From Reticulascus tulasneorum (Eukaryota > Ascomycota > Sordariomycetes > Glomerellales > Reticulascaceae): a stretch of 64,000 nucleotides of DNA. The position numbers and the translations under genes are program-made. How positions within the stretch are numbered: position 1 is the stretch's first letter; the number at the start of each line of letters is the position of its first letter. Positions 20,618 through 32,841 of this stretch are shown here, piece by piece. The notes under the pieces were generated by a model that saw nothing but the letters and a program-made list of their open reading frames with translations, was not told where the DNA came from and did no database searches. The stretch is taken from the NCBI GenBank assembly GCA_001557505.1, contig LSAX01000010.1, positions 682,001-746,000 on the forward strand, read 5' to 3'.

Positions 20618-23614
20618 TCAAAGTGGCTTACGGCGATGCACTAAGGTGTCTCGGATCGCGTGCTTTTCTACCGCGTCCATCAGGTCCCTGAGCTGCTCCC
20701 GAATATCGCCAACTCCTTTGTACTGTAGAAGTTCGTCCAAATAATCCAGGGCATGTTTCCCTTCGTGGTTCCGGATCGAGATGTCAGCACCCGCTTCGAC
20801 GAGGACCCAAACACAGGCCACCCATTTCTTCAAAGGAGAAGGACCAAACGTCAACGCCGTTGCGTTCGCCCGCTCGGTGATTGCTCCTGTTTGCGGCAAT
20901 GAAAAGTTCTCCGTAACATATTCCGTCGCTTCTACGTAGTTTGTACCGTGGTCTCGACTGGCGATTGCTTCTGCGTGCCGCATCATATATGCCAGAGGTG
21001 TATTTCCATCGTCATCCTTGGCGTCCACATTTGCCCCGGCTGCAAGCAACATGCGGAGTATATCCTCTAACCGGCGAATACACGCATTGTGGAGATATAG
21101 TGACTGTTCTGCAACAAGGTTGCCACCAATAGGATGATGCTTCAGCATCTCTTTGACGGTTGTCGAGCCAGTTATATGACAGTCTATGGCAGTGAGTACG
21201 ACATTTGTGCGCTCATGCCAAGGGTATGATCTTTTCGGTTCTGGGAGCAGTCGGCAAGGAGAGACATGCACAGCTGCTCCACGGCGCAGCAGCAGGCTTG
21301 TGGCCTCCGCTCTGTGATGCTGAATAGAATAGGCGAGTGCTGTAATCCCCTTTGCGTCCGTCTTGTCAATATCCGCACCTAGATCGAGAAGGCTAGACAG
21401 TATACTGCCCAAGCCACTGATAGCCGCGAGATGAAGTAACGTACACCCTTTCCGAAAGACTACGCCTGATACATCTGACCAAAGCGGATCGGGATCACCC
21501 ATCCCCATGAGCCACATGGCTATGCTTTCGCGGCCGTTATACAAAGCTTTGCCGAGGAACAGAGGTTCATTTACCAGGTCTTGTCCATGATCCAGCTCAG
21601 CGAGTATCTGGAGAGCTGGCGAATCGCCTGGAAACTCGTCAATCCTGGCATCAAAATCCGGCAGGTCGTTCCATATCTCCTCCAAGTCGTGATGCTCCCT
21701 AGAGAGTCTGGCGCCGTGTTGTACCAGAACTCTGGCGAGGTCAAAGTCACAAGCCCTGAAGCAGGCCATCAGCGCAGTTCCTTGACGAAGACTCCTGACA
21801 TTCACGTCTGCACCATGGAGAAGGAGTAGTTCGGCTAGGACCTTGGCATTTCCCCCCCGGACTTCTTCAAGATTACAGAGGCAGGTCAAAGGTGTAACGC
21901 CTCGGCGACTTTTGAGGTTGGGGTCGGCACCATGTTGCAAGAGCAACTCAATAGTTGCTCTTCCTGCTTCATCGTACATAGAGTTCAAAGCCTCGAGCAG
22001 AGGTGTCTCTGGTGTCGCTTCGCTAGACTCACGCTGGCCTGTCTTCGTTGCAACCTCATTCACATCAGCCCCAGCATCAAGCAGGGCTTGGATGACATTG
22101 AGGTTCGGGTTCTTAACCGCATGCGACAGGCCTGATGAGCCGGCCTGGGCTTTCCCTTTGACTGCAGCTCTAGCTCGATAAAGTGACTGCACAGCCCGGA
22201 AACGCGCCTCGGCCATTGATGCCGCATTTGGGAACAGCAAGCTTCGAAAAGCCGATCGAATCCAAATCCCTGAGCAACAAACCTCAAGTGGGGATTGCTT
22301 GAGGCCCCAAAACAAGCCCTCGTTGTCGATGAGGTCTGCATCATCCTCCATATCCATTAACATGTATTCTTCTAAATTTGTTAGTTCTCCGCACTCGAGA
22401 AAGAGAGTGTTGGAATCAGCTCCGGCCTCTATGAGTGCAATGACGTGCTCGTATCTCCCAAAGAAGCATGCGTCTGCAAGGAGAGTATGGCCAATGCCAA
22501 AGTCTTCGTTGATGTCGGCACCGAACTCGAGAAGAAGATCAAGTACGGCTTTGAAATGCTTGGCAGATCAGAGGCATGCTCGATAGAGTAGTGTCTTGTC
22601 GCTATTGTCTCGGATGCCGACTTTTTCAACGCCATTCTCAAGTATGTATCTTGCAACCGACATGCAGTCCTTCTCCAGGGCATCGTGCAGAACCGTACGA
22701 TCCTCCGTAGAAGTGACGACCGGGGAACCAGAGGCTCGCAGCTTTTGCAGAAGCAATATGGCAGTATTTTCGTGACCGGCACATAGTGCCGTATGGAGTG
22801 GCGTCCATGTTGGTAGCACCACGTCAAGGCGATCCGGATTATCATCATCATGATCAAAGTTGTTACATGTGCACACTTGGTACGATGGTCCGTCGAGACG
22901 AGCCCCGTTGGCCAGTAGTAATTGGATAGCATCATGATTGCCGGATTTGGCAGCGGCGTGTAATGGTGCCCAGAATGTCCATCCCTGGTCTTGTGCTACA
23001 GATTCCCTCTGAAAATCCGTGAAAGTGGAGACCTGTTCGCAGTTACATATGGCGAGCTCAAGCTCCCAGCGGCGGTCGTGAGGCTCTTCGCTGGCAGCAT
23101 CGCCGTCATTATTTTCGGTACCAGCCGCGTTGCTGTCCACAGTTTTCTTGTCAAATAAGTTTGTGCCAAACTCATTCTTGTCGAACAGGTTGGCCAACAT
23201 CCATTGCAGCGCGTTCTGGTGGAGGAAGTTATCCTCGTCTTCAATTTCGGGAATGCGGTAATAGTAGTCCAAGAAGATCTGCTTGGAGCTCTTGCCCTCT
23301 GTAACCCTTCCGTTTCCGTCCCGTAGGTCCTCGGAATTAGAATACCACGAGACGCCGATGTTCGGGTTCGCACCGGCATGGAGAAGCCTTTTCATAACCT
23401 CAATCTTTCCCACTTCTGCGGCCCAGCAAAGGAGATAGGGATGGCGCCTGGTGGCGATGTCATACAGAATGGGATTCGCGGTGACATAGTAGCGACGACA
23501 TGTGGCCGCGAACGCGGCAAGGTCAATGTCCCTCTTGATTGCGCGCGCGATGGTTGTAATGAGTTCAGGCGGGAGATCCGAGAGACGGGCCATGATGGCA
23601 GTCGTGTTCCGCAC
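20618..23614 (-). pseudogene. Large F-box-like/ankyrin gene split by one in-frame TGA
   Basis: One reading frame of 998 positions runs from 23614 to 20618 except for a TGA at 22570-22568, after ...DKTLLYRACL and before SAKHFKAVLDLLLEFGADIN. Both sides of the stop belong to the same ankyrin repeat array, so this is a nonsense change, a recoded codon or a sequencing error rather than two genes. The real start may be the second Met (ARLSDLPPELITTIA), which opens the F-box-like motif. Then come TRRHPYLLCWAAEVGKIEVM and ankyrin units including WAPLHAAAKSGNHDAIQLLL, TWTPLHTALCAGHENTAILL, GHTLLADACFFGRYEHVIAL, GVTPLTCLCNLEE, CTLLHLAAISGLGSILSSLL, GITALAYSIQHHRAEATSLL and DDDGNTPLAYMM. Without read-through the product would be 348 residues, losing most repeats. 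There is no obvious intron that would remove the stop. It is a tandem paralogue of the gene ending at 17825. Confidence 0.7.
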
Positions 23615-24654
23615 TAATCCACGACGATGTGAAGACAGCCAGATTTCGAGAGAAAATCATGGGCTTGGCAATTCTTTTGATGCCAGACGCGTGATCGAGA
23701 TGAGTCGCGTTGGAGTGATCGCGGTCGTGATGTGGCCAAAGCGCCCTTGCCTCCCAAACATAAGAAAAAAGCAAACATAATTACAGGGGTCCCGATTTGT
23801 AGAAGAAGTGCTACATAATAATCTCCTACGACAACACGGCTGCGGTATCTTTCCAGCCAGCTCATTACCCATGTACTACTACTACCTTACGCTATCGAAC
23901 TCCGAGGATCTGGTCAGCACCAGCAGGTCTGGATGGAGCGAATGACGTCCTGTCCGATGCCCCTGATTAAATCCAGGCGCAACAGCCTGCTGCCCGATAT
24001 TTAAAATGGAAGATGAAGTATTTCCATATCTGGTAAGGCAGGAACTCTGGTGCTTATCAAAGAAAGTGCGTTTGAAAAGGGTGTAACTAAACCTCTGTTG
24101 GGCTGCAAATGACCGTTATTTCATGACCACTTGCAAATCTTGCCGAACTCATTGAATTACTCCAGGCCCACTTACCTGACAGGCGGGAGTTCGGCAGACA
24201 CGTCTTTGTTAGAAAAAGAAATGTCGAATGAATATGTACGATATGCCACTCGTACGGATTCCGAGTTGGAGACTCTGAAGCCAAAGATACTGGGGTTGAG
24301 CACTCCTGAACGGCTGATGTTTTAGCGGAAAGAGACATGCAGTAAAGCTGGCTGCTGGATGACTGTACGAAGTACTCCGTACGTCCGTACGATGTCCAGC
24401 CATAGCTCATCTTGGCATTGACCGAATTGCTGCACTTAATTAATTACCAGGTCCCTGTCTGTTCGGAATGCTCAATCCCAGGGCGGGAGCATGCATCAGC
24501 GTGGTGGGGGGCAGCTGGAGGTTCTCCGCCAATTACCTACAAGCACTTACTCAGCCGTGCTCCCAACGTCATGTCGGCGACCGACGGAAAACTAGCCTGA
24601 TCCCCGACTCCAATTGAGCCATTCAGCTTGAGAGGTATTGATATCAAGGGCGGC
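23615..24654. other. Intergenic, divergent promoter region
   Basis: It lies between the ankyrin gene (minus) and the DyP peroxidase (plus). A small direct repeat of CCGTACG words near 24370-24395 is the only pattern noticed. No supported coding region. Confidence 0.5.
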
Positions 24655-25836
24655 ATGATTGCGAAGCAGATTGGCAGTATTATCAGTGACGGGATTCGAG
24701 CAAGATCACTTCCCAGATCCAGAATTCCGCAGCTTAGCCAACAGACTGCTCCAGCATCCGCCATCACTTGGCCGCAACAGCGAACAAGACTTGAAGCAGG
24801 ACGATCGGGTCCCCAGTATCGCAAGGCTCAACATCAGCCTCAAACTCGCCAATTCCATACTGCTATCGCACCTGCTTCGGGGATGAGCCGCGTCCCCATC
24901 GAACCGCAACGCGTTGATGCGCCGCTGACGCAGTCGGCTACCTTCCTCGTCCTCTCGGTCACTGATGCTCCTGATGCAGTGCGCACGATCCGCTCAACGC
25001 TGTCCGGTATTGATGGCCTTGCCAAGAACGTGTCTATTCGCGACCTCGGCGCCGCGTTCGCGTGCACCGTTGGTATAGGCAGCGATGTCTGGGACAAAGT
25101 GGCTGGATTGAACCGACCGGCCGAGCTTCACCCCTTTCGCGCAGTTCATGGCCAAGTACACACCGCCGTGTCGACTCCAGGTGATCTCCTTTTTCACATC
25201 CGCTCGGAGCGCCGGGATCTCTGCTTTGAGTTTGAACGCCAGTTACTGGATAGCCTAGGCGACGCCGTCAAAGTCGTAGATAGCACGGTTGGTTTCCGAT
25301 ACTTCGACGTCCGCGACCTACTTGGATTTGTCGATGGCACAGCGAATCCAGTTGGTACCGCCGTCTCTGCATCTGTCCTCGTTGCCGAGGAGGATGCGTC
25401 GTCATTGGGCGGCAGTTACGTCGTGGTGCAGAAGTACGTGCATGACATGAAGGCCTGGAAAGCCCTCAAAGCCGAGCAGCAAGAGGCCATCATGGGCCGC
25501 ACCAAGTTCGACAACATGGAGCTCGATGACGCGGATGCGGGCCAACAGCAGTCTCACAAATCGCTTGCCACAATAGAGGACGAGAACGGCGTGGAACATG
25601 ACATCCTGCGAGACAACATGCCATTCGGATCCCCCGGATCAGGCGAGTTTGGGACTTACTTTATTGGTTATTCGCGGCATCTCTGGGTCATTGAACGGAT
25701 GCTGCAACGCATGTTCATCGGGGTCCCACCTGGAAAACACGATCGTCTGCTCGACTTCTCCACGCCGCTGACGGGCTCAACATTCTTCGTACCCTCCGCT
25801 AGCCTTCTCGCAAGTCTCGACGCGGACGCAGACTGA
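24655..25836 (+). CDS. DyP-type heme peroxidase
   Basis: A dye-decolorising-type peroxidase that uses H2O2 and heme. Seen: the distal motif GFVDGTANP with its catalytic Asp, the proximal heme ligand His in QQSHKSLA, and NMPFGSPGSGEFGTYFIGYSR with the distal Arg. The arrangement and the short length of the core (about 317 residues from the ATG at 24883) match the YfeX/EfeB-like (P/B) class more than the long fungal class secreted by basidiomycetes. I extend to the ATG at 24655 (393 residues) because the added 76 residues have many Arg and few acids and end QTRQFHTA, like a mitochondrial targeting sequence. If translation begins at 24883 the enzyme would be cytosolic. There is no secretory signal in either case. 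The frame is open and intronless. Physiological substrate unknown. Confidence 0.88.
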   Translation: MIAKQIGSIISDGIRARSLPRSRIPQLSQQTAPASAITWPQQRTRLEAGRSGPQYRKAQHQPQTRQFHTAIAPASGMSRVPIEPQRVDAPLTQSATFLVLSVTDAPDAVRTIRSTLSGIDGLAKNVSIRDLGAAFACTVGIGSDVWDKVAGLNRPAELHPFRAVHGQVHTAVSTPGDLLFHIRSERRDLCFEFERQLLDSLGDAVKVVDSTVGFRYFDVRDLLGFVDGTANPVGTAVSASVLVAEEDASSLGGSYVVVQKYVHDMKAWKALKAEQQEAIMGRTKFDNMELDDADAGQQQSHKSLATIEDENGVEHDILRDNMPFGSPGSGEFGTYFIGYSRHLWVIERMLQRMFIGVPPGKHDRLLDFSTPLTGSTFFVPSASLLASLDADAD

Positions 25837-26574
25837 GCGGGTATATCTTTGCCTTGGCCAGAATCGGGACCTTCTTCACAGAAAGACGGTCAGTTTATGC
25901 CTTGCCTAGCTATTCTTGCATGTAACTAGAGCGAGTCGGCAACTCTATCATGGATGGAAATATCGTGCTGATTGGTTTATTGTGTACCTTTTTAAAGTAT
26001 AAAGCTTTTTTTTGGCTAGTTGAAAGGTGGTTGACGAAGCAAGCTTGTCAAGCAGTATGTTTCTAAATCAATATGCCGGATACACCCTTGATCTTCATAG
26101 TGCTATCCCGTGAGATCGAAGATGAGAATCGGCACTTGACACGATTTAGAACTAGGGTCGGGGGCTGCCATCGACAAACTCGAGTGGTACATCGGGTGGC
26201 CTAAGAAAGATCATCATGTCAACGTGTAGCAAAGTTCCGTGATATAAGAAACAAGATAGGGTTGAGGCTATTCAGGAGCCAAGTTTATAAAGTGGGATAA
26301 AATAGCCAACCGGCTAGTCTGATTTGCTGAGAAGCTGCCACACCCGTCGCTGCTTGCGGCCAATGAGACAACTCTGAAGATGCTCATTTATGTAGAAACG
26401 ACATACGTCCAGTAGGGGAGAACTGGCTCATATTTGTGAATAGAGAGACTTGAAAATGATCATGGAGATTTGCGTCAAGAATTAAAATAACTTTTGAGGT
26501 TGTCTGTGGCTAGAGAGAGCCAGTAGTGGCCTTTGTTTAAATCTATTCGCCCACGTCTCACGACACTAGATCTT
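25837..26574. other. Convergent intergenic region
   Basis: 3' flanks of the peroxidase gene and the MFS gene. AT-rich in parts (about 25975-26020). Nothing coding recognised. Confidence 0.55.
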
Positions 26575-28279
26575 CTATAGTGTATAGACGAAATCAGGTC
26601 TGAGATCCCCGCTGACCCACTTGTCCTCCTCTGACATAGCCGCCCACTTCGCGTCCATCTTGCCGGCCTTCCTGTCCCTGTTCATCTTGGCAAGCGCGAA
26701 ATGCATGAAGACCGAGCCTCCAAGCAAGCAGATTGCCTGGTAGCCGAGGACCACGCCGTGGCCGGTAAAGAACCGGGGCGATTCGCGCACCAGGAAGATG
26801 TTGGACGACACGACGCCGTTCAGATTACCCCACCCCACAACCATGCCGAGCACGACGGCGCGCTTCAGCGAGCCCTCGGTGTTGTTGACGACCCATGACA
26901 GCGTGTTTGAGATTGTCGGGTAGATTCCTGCTGCTCCCAGAAATGTGCCGGCGTACTGGACCTTCGGGTTCGAGGTCGAGATCAGCATAGCAAAGCCGAT
27001 TATTCCCACTATCACGGTTCCCATGTTACAATAGCCGCGCCAACGCGTCCGATCCGCGAGGAAGCCGACGCTGACTGTGAGAAGAGCGGCGACGGCGTAT
27101 GGTGGCACGCTGAGCAGCTGTGCGCGGGTTCCTCGGTAGCCCATACCGCGAAGGATGGTGGGCAGGAAGAGAGAGAAGGCGTAGAGCGGAACCAGGCAGC
27201 CCATGTAAATGATCATGTACCCGTATGTCTTCCAGTCCGTCAGAGCCGCGTAGATGTGTCTCTTGTCGAAGTCCTCGGCGGTCTGGCCCTGCTTGTCGGC
27301 GATGATGCGGCGCTGCATGCGGATCCGATCGTCAGGAGAGAGGAAGCGGGCCGTCTCGGGCCAGTCGAACACCATCCACCAGCAGAAGACACCGACGAAC
27401 ACGGTGGCAATACCCTCAATGATGAAGATCCATGACCAACCGGGTCGTCCGGCTATACCTTCCATCTGCGCGATCGCGGCGGCCAGGAGACCGCCGAAAG
27501 AGCCGGCCAAGGCGGCGGCGGAGAAGAAGATTGCAGACCGGGCACCGATCTCTGATCCCTTGTACCAGCAGGACAAGTAGTAGTTGACACCTGCACGGGC
27601 GCGCGTTAGACTCATATCACAGTAGTAGATTTTGACTTAATGACGTACCTGGAAAGAGTCCAGCTTCTGCGATTCCGAGAAACCACCGGGCGGCGAGGAG
27701 ACCGCTGTAGTTCGAAACAAGTCCCATGAGGGTCATGATGAGGCCCCACGTAAAGATGATTCCGGTGAAGAAGACACGCGGCGTCAGACGTTTGAGCAGC
27801 GTATTAGTGATGGGTTCGGCAACGGCGTAGCCAATGAAAAAGATCGTCAGAGACATGTTGTAGTCTGCTCCATCTGAGGGGTCCATATCAAGATCTGCTT
27901 CCATTCCCGCCAGACGGGCATTGCCAATATTGGTACGGTCAAGGAAGGACAATAGATAGCTAACACATCGTATTAGCAACAGCTTCGCTGTCTCTGTCCT
28001 GAGAAATTAAGCATACAGCAGTGATAGCCACGGAATCAGCCAGCGATCAACTTTCCACATTAGCTTCTTGTCCTGTGAGGTTGGTTAGCATGCTACCGGG
28101 GCATCAGCGAAGCTCCAAACACGTACAATGGCAGCGCGCTCCTCGTCAGTCTTTCCCTCATCGGGATCCGGCAGCTGCGCGAGCAACTGCGCACGCTCAT
28201 ACTGAGCGCCTGTGAGCTTCTTCGCCTCCGGCGCACTTGCGACATGCTCGATGTCCACCTTCTCCGTAGGGGCGGCCAT
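26575..28279 (-). CDS. MFS transporter, DAL5/TNA1 (anion:cation symporter) family
   Basis: Four predicted exons: 28279-28127, 28072-28017, 27959-27649 and 27590-26575, 511 residues. The splices join AAIV-type sequence to DKKLMWKVDRWLIPWLSLL, then YLLSFLDRTNIGNARLAG, then RWFLGIAEAGLFPG to VNYYLSCWYK, all typical of the allantoate/nicotinate permease family. Twelve membrane helices are expected, with a cytosolic loop containing WPETARFLSPDDR after helix 6 and a hydrophilic C-terminus. Members import nicotinate, allantoate, pantothenate, biotin precursors or other organic anions at the plasma membrane; the sequence alone does not fix the substrate. Start ATG at 28279; an upstream in-frame extension lacks an ATG. 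It converges with the peroxidase gene, with no sign of a shared pathway. Confidence 0.9.
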
Positions 28280-30643
28280 TTTTAAGGATGAAGCCAAAGA
28301 AGAGCTTGTCTGCCAGAAGCCAGGGTTTGCTCGAAGACAACCGAAATATGGGACGAAAAAAAGGTTGTGTAATGCGACACCGCAGGAAACAGTCGTACCG
28401 AGATCGAGGGAGAAGATCAGCAGAAGGGTCCTGTCGTCACTTTACATATAAACATGTGCAGCAGACCGAACGAGTGCCGTGGACATCTACCCCATGTCAT
28501 TCCCCCAATGCCGCCAAGAAGCTACCATGACTTCGGTGGCTTTTGGGGTGGCACGATGAATTGTCTAGTGACGGGAGTCCACAGCACCACCAGCCCCATG
28601 CAGCGTTCTATTGCTGCCTTTGGCCATCTTATCGCGAAAACTGCATGACCAGACCGCGTCCGATAGGTTTGAATTGTCCGAACTGCTCTAGCTGCTTTCG
28701 TTGCTGACCACTAATTCTCCACTTTGCCGAGACTTTCCCCGCACCGAAAGCTGGCAATGGCACAGACTCCGTGAGGGGACGGCACTTGGGACATGGCCTG
28801 TTTGCGGCGGTGGCTTATAAATGCCCACTCTCGTTAGCTCCAAGTCCATGAGATCAGGAGACTTGGCTGGAAACGCCACGGTGATCTTACAAATGGGTCG
28901 AGAAGATTACGAGGGGATAGAGAGCATTGGCTGGTGCGGAATTGTAGCGCCCCCGGGTAGCGCCCACCTCCAGACGAGGACTCGGTGCTGGCTTGTCAGA
29001 CACCCCCGGCTGGCAGATTCCGACCCCCATCCTTGTCCAGCGGCCCCATTATTCCACCAGTGCGACTTTACAACGTATGACGGCCAAGTATGATTCGGTC
29101 GAGATTCTGGTTTGCTGTCATTAACGTTGACGAGAGTCTTGTCCTTGCCCGACTCTGGAAGCGAGGCTTTCCCATCGAGAACTAACATCAACTGCACATG
29201 CTGCTCATAGAAGAAATACAGATCCCCGTTTCCCCAAAATTGCAACACATGATCCCAGAATCTCTTCAACCTCTGATAAATAAATACCGAGATCGATCCA
29301 AAGTGAGCCTCGTAATGAAACAGAACCTCCAGCTTGGTTTACACGCCTCGGCAGTGAACTCATACAAACCAAACCAAGTAATCCGTCTATCTGGAGTCGA
29401 ACTCTATCAAAATATAATCCCATTTGACCCTTTGGCCAACGCATTGAAAGTTCAAAGCATACGATAGGCTACGGATAGTCTGGTGCAGAGGTTCCAAATA
29501 CATTTCTTGTACGGCTTTATATATGGAAATCCATTACAGGACACGTTTAGTCTGGAACCCGGTATTCTATTCCAATGTAGTAGTCTCTTATAATATGATA
29601 TGGGTTGCCTTCGTTGCGGGGCAAATTGATATTCCGGTACTCCGTGCGACTGAGGATACTTGGCCCGAGCTGCAGAACCATCTGCCTTCATTGGCTTGAC
29701 GAGGTCAAATCAGAGGCTTGGATCTATTGCCGTTGCCAAATAGCTGTAGAGCCGCTCAATAATGTCCAATGACCGCGCTTCATTAAGAGAAGAACACGAT
29801 GCTGATAGGTTGACTTCCCAATGCCTTGCTGACTCTCTATAAGCCCTAAGCGTATAACACTAATGAAATGAGGCTCACTCCGGCCTATGCATCTATCTGT
29901 AACTATGCGTAGTGTCAGAGCTACATGTGCGATATGTGGAGGTCGAGCCTGCATATGTAACAAACGAGCTCTCCAGTTTCACTACCGCACGAAGACATGG
30001 CCATTGCAAGGAGTTCGCGCATGTTCAACACATCTTGCAGCTCGAGGGTATCTCAGCTACTCGGTAGTTCATAGCCAGATTGTTAACTCATGTTCTTAAC
30101 AATACCAAATTGACGAGATGATCGCAGACCACAAATCACAACTCAGGCTCTGCTGTGCTGAATCCATTTCTGCCGCCAGGTGGCGACTCGCATTTAGCAC
30201 TCTTCAAATGAACGTTGGATCAACAAGTCTTCATCTCACTCGTGTATTTGATAACAAAGTTCGTGATGAAACAGGATGGGTAATGACATGTTCGAACAAC
30301 TTGTCCAGCTGTTGAATTCACGCCTACATCACATATTCGCGACCGAACAGTCGTGGACTGCCTTACTATGCGACAAGCAACTTACATTTACACTATCCTA
30401 GGACCTTGGGAAATTCTTTTTTATTCACAATGATGGAAGCAGTGGTAGTTTAAATATTTATGATTTTGTTTAATTACTTAAAGACTGAAAAGGTGATAGT
30501 CTGGGAGCCAACCTCAGTTCATTATTTACCACTCCCATCACACCAGGCACCTCTCCACTTGCGCACCACAACTTTCATCCACTACAACGGGTATACGACC
30601 AACTCCCCCACGAAACACACAGCCATTGAGAGAAACGGCGAAA
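28280..30643. other. Intergenic, 2.4 kb, no supported gene
   Basis: Promoter of the MFS gene at its left, 3' flank of the hexose transporter at its right. Several short ORFs (for example 28907-29269 minus, 29198-29467 plus) have no motifs or coding-like composition. The stretch 29200-30500 is comparatively AT-rich. Confidence 0.5.
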
Positions 30644-32491
30644 TTAAACATCGTGATGTTGGTGCTTCTCCGCAATGGTAGCGGCGAAGGTCTGATGTGG
30701 CTTCCACTTGGCGGAGGTTCGCGGGGTCGTCTCCTCCATCATCTTGTCGACCTGCTCGAGAGACAGGCCCTTGGTCTCGGGGACGAGGAAGTACGTGTAG
30801 ACGAAAGCGCACGTGCAAAGACCGCCCCAAATGAAGAAGACGGAGGACTTGAGGTTGCCCTTGGTCTCACCGACCATGTAGGGGGTGATAACGGCGATGA
30901 TGGTGTTCCAGAGCCAGTTGGAGGCGGTGGAGAGACCGACACCTCGGGATCGGATGGGGAGAGGGAAGATCTCTCCGATGACAATCCAGGCACCCGGGCC
31001 CCAAGTGGAGGCGAAGAAGAAGATGAAGATGGCGATGAAGGAGATCTGAGCGTTGACGGCAGAGATGTTGTCGGCGAGGGTGGCATCAGGGTTGCTGGGG
31101 TCGGGGTGGGTCTTGTTGAAGCCGACGGTAACACCGATGATGGCGACGAGGAACTGGCAGATCAACATGCCGAGGGCTCCATAGAGAAGAATGGTGCGGC
31201 GGCCGAACCTCTCGACGGTCCAGAAGGACAGGGGAGTGGAGCAGACGTTGACGAGGGTGAAAATGAGCGAGATCAAGAACTCGTTGGAAATGGCACCAGT
31301 CGACTTGAGGAAGGGGGTGGAGTAGTAGAAGATGAAGTTGACACCAGTCCTAGAGGTCGCAAAGTTAGCACCATTATCCATGCGCTCAATTGAGCTCAGT
31401 AGCGGAGATTTACTCACCATTGTTGCATCATCTGCAGAGAAGTACCGAGAATGGTGCGACGAAGGTTAGACTTGGAGTTGGTGAGGCCGCCCTTGAAGCA
31501 GTTGGCCCAGCTGCCGAACCAGGTGGTGTTGGGAATGAGAGCGCGCTCGTACTCCTCGTTGGCGACGATCTCGGCCAACTCAGCCTGGATGTACTCGGAC
31601 TCCTTGGGCTGGCCTCGGACGCGGGACAGGGAATCGGCGGCCTTGGCGATGTTGCCGCGCTTGACGAAGTAGCGGGGGGAATCAGGAAGGAGCATGAGAC
31701 CACCTCCGAGGATGAGCGCCCATGGGAACTGGATGGCAATTGGGATGCGGTAGTTGCCGGTGTCGGTTCGGTTCTTGGTGGCGTACACGACAATGGACGC
31801 AAGCATGATACCGATGGTGATGCAGAATTGGTAGCCGGCGACGAGAGCACCTCGGACCTTGCGCGGGCACTAAAATTTAGGGTTAGCCAGCTGAAGGGCC
31901 AATTGCGCCACAAAAAAAAATCCCCGATGGGTAATTAAGTGCCGGGAAGAGAACGGGAGGGAATCGGCTTACAATCTCAGACATGTACAGAATGACAATG
32001 GCGGACTCGAAACCGACACCAATACCGGCAATCAGACGACCAGCGACGATTGCACCGAGGGGGTTACCGAGACCGGTGATCATCTGGATAACACAACCGA
32101 TCATGTAGATCAAGCAGCCGAAAATGACAGTCCACTTGCGGCCAATCATGTCGGCCATATCACCAGCAATGACGGCGCCGAAGAAGGTACCGCAGGACAG
32201 GATGGAGACGATGAGCGAGGTGTGGCTCTCCGAGATGGCCTCGGCGCCGGGGCCTGCGACGGCGTCGATGAAGATTCGGGATCCCAAGACACCGTTGATG
32301 TAACCGGAGTCGTAGCCGAAGAAGATGCCACCGAAAGACGCGAAGGCGCACATCAGGTAGGCCTTCCAGGTGACGGGAGCCTCAATGCGCTCGACGTCCT
32401 GGGCGGCCTGGAGGCCAGCGAGAGAGGGGTGACGGTCGTCATGGTGAGCGACCGCACCGGCGGCGCCCGTCTCCTTCTCGAGGGAAGTCAT
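30644..32491 (-). CDS. Hexose/glucose transporter (MFS sugar porter)
   Basis: Three exons, 32491-31973, 31869-31418 and 31349-30644, 558 residues. Introns at 31972-31870 and 31417-31350 join YMSEI to CPRKVRGALVAGYQF and MMQQW to TGVNFIFYYS, both conserved in sugar porters. Signatures seen: GGIFFGYDSGYINGVLG in helix 1, DMIGRKW, GRLIAGIGVGFES, PDSPRYFVKRG after helix 6, GVNFIFYYSTPF in helix 7, VERFGRRT, the helix 10 segment GPGAWIVIGEIFPLPIRSRG, and VPETKGLSLEQVD after helix 12. It resembles the high-affinity monosaccharide transporters of filamentous fungi; glucose is the likeliest substrate by family. The cytosolic N-terminus is about 45 residues. Codon use is very GC-biased, which produces long false ORFs on the other strand and suggests high expression. 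It faces a very long upstream region. Confidence 0.95.
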
Positions 32492-32820
32492 GGCGTTCTT
32501 GTTGTGCTTCGCGGATTATATCGCGGAGGGGGTGTAATGTATGAGAGGGAGAGGATGGGGGTGAGGTTCCAGCAAAGTGGCTTGGTCGTGAAGATCCTCT
32601 TGGAGTAAGGAAGAAAAGGAAGAGAGAAGACCAGGAGTGAAGGGAATGTAGGTGCGAGGGTAGAACCTTTTTATCAGCCGTCCGTCTTCTGGCTTTGGAG
32701 TGTTCGGTGTCTGTGGCCCCCCTCCCCGGGTGGTGGCCAGGAGTCTGGTCTGTACTCTAATTTTTTTTTATTGCATGTCCGTCCAACTGGGCCGATGGGA
32801 CGCGTTCATCAGCTGTTGGC

Positions 32821-32841
32821 GTGTGTGTGTGTGTGTGTGTG
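32821..32841. repeat. (GT)n microsatellite
   Basis: About ten uninterrupted GT units, roughly 330 bp upstream of the hexose transporter start. Confidence 0.9.

Noticed and set aside
22430..22935. Separate minus-strand gene of 168 codons at the TGA break of the ankyrin gene
   Set aside because: It is an out-of-frame overlap; the ankyrin pattern lies in the main frame on both sides of the stop.
28280..30643. tRNA-like T-arm near 29395 (GTTCGACTC on the minus strand)
   Set aside because: The flanking bases do not pair into a T-stem, and no matching D-arm or acceptor stem was found.
30626..31938. Long plus-strand ORFs (255 and 182 codons) opposite the hexose transporter
   Set aside because: They mirror the GC-biased third codon positions of the transporter, are made of Gly/Asp/Glu repeats and show no protein motif.
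32821..32841. (GT)n tract as a special regulatory element
   Set aside because: An ordinary microsatellite; nothing around it supports more.
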